A stretch of 64,000 nucleotides of DNA from Acerihabitans sp035013185 (lineage in GTDB: Bacteria > Pseudomonadota > Gammaproteobacteria > Enterobacterales > Enterobacteriaceae). The stretch is from NCBI RefSeq assembly GCF_035013185.1, contig NZ_JAYGJO010000011.1:1-64000 (forward strand), given 5' to 3'. Position 1 is the first letter of the stretch. Each line of letters opens with the position of its first letter. The notes under the pieces are model-generated. The model was given only the letters and a program-made list of their open reading frames with translations, did not search any database and had not been told where the DNA came from. Both the position numbers and the translations under genes were made by a program. This document shows, one piece after another, positions 62,109 through 64,000 of this stretch.

Positions 62109-62864
62109 ATGGTTGAGCAGACAAAGATGACGCAACTGGCCGAGTCGATGGGGGTACAACCGGCGCCTTTGTACCAACGGGTAAAACAGGCAATCATCAG
62201 CCAGATCAGCAACGGTACCTGGAAACCTAATCAGCGCATTCCCTCTGAAAATCAATTGGTGGATGAACTTGGCGTCAGCCGTATGACGATCAGCCGAGCG
62301 TTACGGGAACTCGCCAGCGAAGGTTATCTTCTGCGGATGCAGGGTGTAGGGACCTATGTCGCCGAACTTAAAGTCCATACCACCATTATGGAAGTACATA
62401 ATATCTCTGATGAAATTGTCAACCGAGGCCATAAACACACCAGCAAAGTGATTACGCTGGATGCGGTGTTCGCGGATACGGTGCTGGCGGCCGCATTTGG
62501 CATGAATCCCGGGCAAGATGTGTTCCATTCCTTGATCGTGCATTATGAAAATGCCATCCCGGTACAGCTGGAAGAACGCTGGGTAAATCCGTTGATGGCG
62601 CCGGATTATTTATTGCAAGATTACCAATTACAAACACCCTATATCTATCTTAATCAGGCTGCGCCGTTGACCTCTGGTGAGCATATCATTGAAGCCGTTT
62701 CGCCCAGCGCAGCACAATGCAAACTCCTGTCTATCAATAAAAACGATCCCTGCCTGCTGATCTGCCGCCATACCCGGCACCAACGAATACTGGTCACTTA
62801 CACCAAACTGCTCTACCCCGGCGCACGCCATCAGCTACAGGGTCATTTTACCCGGCATGGCTGA
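62109..62864 (+). CDS. GntR-family repressor, HutC-like (UTRA domain)
   Basis: A 251-residue regulator. The winged helix (PLYQRVKQAIISQISNGTWK, RIPSENQLVDELGVSRMTIS) is followed by a UTRA effector domain (FHSLIVHYENAIPVQLEERW, APDYLLQDYQLQTPYIYL). The text is strikingly close to HutC, the histidine utilisation repressor that senses urocanate. No hut genes accompany it; instead matching operators lie before the importer/HisD-like operon, before the hydroxyacid oxidase and before itself. It therefore seems to be a HutC paralogue dedicated to this regulon, perhaps sensing an imidazole or similar ring compound. Confidence 0.88.
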   Translation: MVEQTKMTQLAESMGVQPAPLYQRVKQAIISQISNGTWKPNQRIPSENQLVDELGVSRMTISRALRELASEGYLLRMQGVGTYVAELKVHTTIMEVHNISDEIVNRGHKHTSKVITLDAVFADTVLAAAFGMNPGQDVFHSLIVHYENAIPVQLEERWVNPLMAPDYLLQDYQLQTPYIYLNQAAPLTSGEHIIEAVSPSAAQCKLLSINKNDPCLLICRHTRHQRILVTYTKLLYPGARHQLQGHFTRHG

Positions 62865-62983
62865 CAACGACAGACTCAGCCAGTCCATTTAAGGCCGCCT
62901 ATTTTCTACCATGGCAACATGGTCCACCGTTTGTCGGGCCACGGTACGTCAACCCTGATCGGCACGATACCCGGTGCTGAACA

Positions 62984-63580
62984 TTAAGACCGCAGCAGCT
63001 CATATAACATAATGGCCGCGACCATCATCAGTACCCCCCCCATCAACTGGTTTACTCGCTTGAAATAACCAGCATGAGCAACGCTGCGACCGATCAATGT
63101 ACCCAGTAGCGCGTAACATCCCGGTGCGCCGGCACCGCCGGCACCCAGTAGTAAAGAAAGCAAAAAGACGGTGTTCCCGGTTACGTGTGCGGCCGGGAAC
63201 ATCACAGTTGTGATGGGCAGCACCACCAGCAGGCACTTGGGATTCATCGACTGAATCAAAAACCCATTCCAGAACGTTAATCGTTTTACCGGGATCGCCG
63301 TGACCTTATCCTTTATCTCCACCCGGCTATTTATTATTTTGATCCCGAGATACAGGATATAAACAATCCCTGCCACGCTGATATAAGGCAGATAGGCGGC
63401 GGCAATGAATGACTCACCTAAATAACCGAACAGAACAAACAAACAAAAGAGCGAAACACCGACGCCGAGAAAAAAGCCGACGGTTTGGCGAAATTGACCG
63501 GTCAATCCGGCACCAAGACCCATGATATTGACCGGGCCAGGACTGTACATTACGCTCAACGCAAACAAAAATATTTCCAT
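62984..63580 (-). CDS. LysE/RhtB-family amino-acid exporter
   Basis: A 198-residue inner-membrane protein with about six hydrophobic segments. It begins EIFLFALSVMYSPGPVNIMG, the LysE-family signature (SPGPxN), and has FWNGFLIQSMNPKCLLVVLP in the middle. Such proteins export amino acids or homoserine lactones. ATG at 63578-63580 follows GGAGAGGGG. The AraC-type regulator upstream on the same strand may control it. Confidence 0.87.
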   Translation of the reverse strand: MEIFLFALSVMYSPGPVNIMGLGAGLTGQFRQTVGFFLGVGVSLFCLFVLFGYLGESFIAAAYLPYISVAGIVYILYLGIKIINSRVEIKDKVTAIPVKRLTFWNGFLIQSMNPKCLLVVLPITTVMFPAAHVTGNTVFLLSLLLGAGGAGAPGCYALLGTLIGRSVAHAGYFKRVNQLMGGVLMMVAAIMLYELLRS

Positions 63581-63695
63581 GCCCCTCTCCTGATAAATAT
63601 CGCCCTACATCAGAACAAATGTTGAACCTGAGGTAGGGTTATTTTTTATTGAGAGTAAAACCTGCAATAACACTATTCTTGTACGTTTGTGCAAC

Positions 63696-64000
63696 CTATA
63701 TCGTCTGGGAGATCATTTTTTTCCATCTATTTGCTGATAGACCAAAGGCCTGAATGAAGTGACGACTCATATGGCTTTGATCATAAAATCCAGCTGTTAG
63801 CGATGCTTCAACCAAGGTTTGCCCACCGATCAACGCCTGTTTAACACGATCCAACCGTCGCATAATCAGATAACGATGCGGCGAGGTGCCGAATACCTGA
63901 CGAAAATCGCGGGAAAGCCCCCAGCGATCGCGGTTGGCATGCGCTGACAGTTGTTCAACAGTCACGGCGCGGTCCAGGTTGTGGTGAATAAATTCCCTGG
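63696..64000 (-). CDS. AraC-family transcriptional regulator, C-terminal part, runs off right edge
   Basis: The frame stays open to the window end. The visible 100 residues are a complete AraC double helix-turn-helix: REFIHHNLDRAVTVEQLSAH, WGLSRDFRQVFGTSPHRYLI and FYDQSHMSRHFIQAFG. The N-terminal effector domain lies beyond the edge. An internal GTG at 63965 could be mistaken for the start. It probably regulates the LysE-type exporter downstream. Confidence 0.85.
   Translation of the reverse strand, partial: REFIHHNLDRAVTVEQLSAHANRDRWGLSRDFRQVFGTSPHRYLIMRRLDRVKQALIGGQTLVEASLTAGFYDQSHMSRHFIQAFGLSANRWKKMISQTI

Overview
The window looks like a chromosome segment of a free-living or plant/insect-associated member of the Enterobacterales. 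Evidence: lpxT, 5-oxoprolinase, guaD, bgl and Dps-type genes resemble enterobacterial versions, the Fur, HutC-type, BglG-type and sigma-54 control sites are gamma-proteobacterial in style, and GC content is mid-50s by eye. Many decayed gene remnants (integrases, transposases, FTR1, HutF, a binding protein, a cupin regulator) resemble the pseudogene-rich Sodalis/Pectobacteriaceae part of the order, but this genus-level guess is weak. No rRNA, tRNA or CRISPR array was found.

Layout. 1-3.7 kb: Fur-boxed iron acquisition (start of an SbnG-like aldolase running off the left edge, a siderophore-binding protein, a FecA-like TonB receptor). 3.7-5 kb: decayed DNA with a cupin-regulator pseudogene and a P4-type integrase scar. 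5-12.5 kb: one directional cassette of polar amino-acid ABC transporter, aminotransferase, MFS transporter, D-2-hydroxyacid dehydrogenase and IclR regulator, closed by a second integrase scar carrying a copy of the same ~110-130 bp leader repeat. 13-14 kb: lipoprotein with a tandem Thr/Pro/Ala repeat tail. 14.8-18.5 kb: foreign-looking glutamate decarboxylase plus AspT-type antiporter and an FTR1 remnant whose edge lies inside the 3' end of lpxT. 19.7-22.6 kb: hydroxyarylic acid decarboxylase BCD operon with a divergent MarR gene and two identical palindromic operators.

22.8-24.75 kb: ABC-F protein preceded by a leader peptide and stem-loops typical of ribosome-stalling control. 24.9-29.2 kb: beta-glucoside PTS, 6-phospho-beta-glucosidase and BglG antiterminator with RAT/terminator. 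29.7-32.8 kb: Dps, an orphan lipoprotein, a DUF2254 membrane protein. 32.9-34.3 kb: guanine deaminase. 34.3-41.4 kb: LysR regulator and a PxpA/biotin carrier/biotin carboxylase/PxpB/PxpC/NCS1 permease cluster. 41.5-50 kb: acetoin/2,3-butanediol catabolism: butanediol dehydrogenase, acoXABC plus lipoate ligase, and AcoR, with matching sigma-54 promoters and a shared palindromic activator site.

50.2-51.1 kb: chimera of two broken genes (binding protein and hutF). 51.2-53.9 kb: phosphoesterase and a CsgG/DUF4810/DUF799 lipoprotein operon. 54.4-62.9 kb: apparently one catabolic regulon: ABC importer, HisD-like dehydrogenase with changed zinc ligands, APH-fold kinase, SDR, a divergent FMN hydroxyacid oxidase and a HutC-like GntR repressor, tied together by three CTTGTATA-type operators. 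This is the best candidate for an undescribed pathway. 63-64 kb: LysE exporter and the C-terminal part of an AraC regulator running off the right edge.
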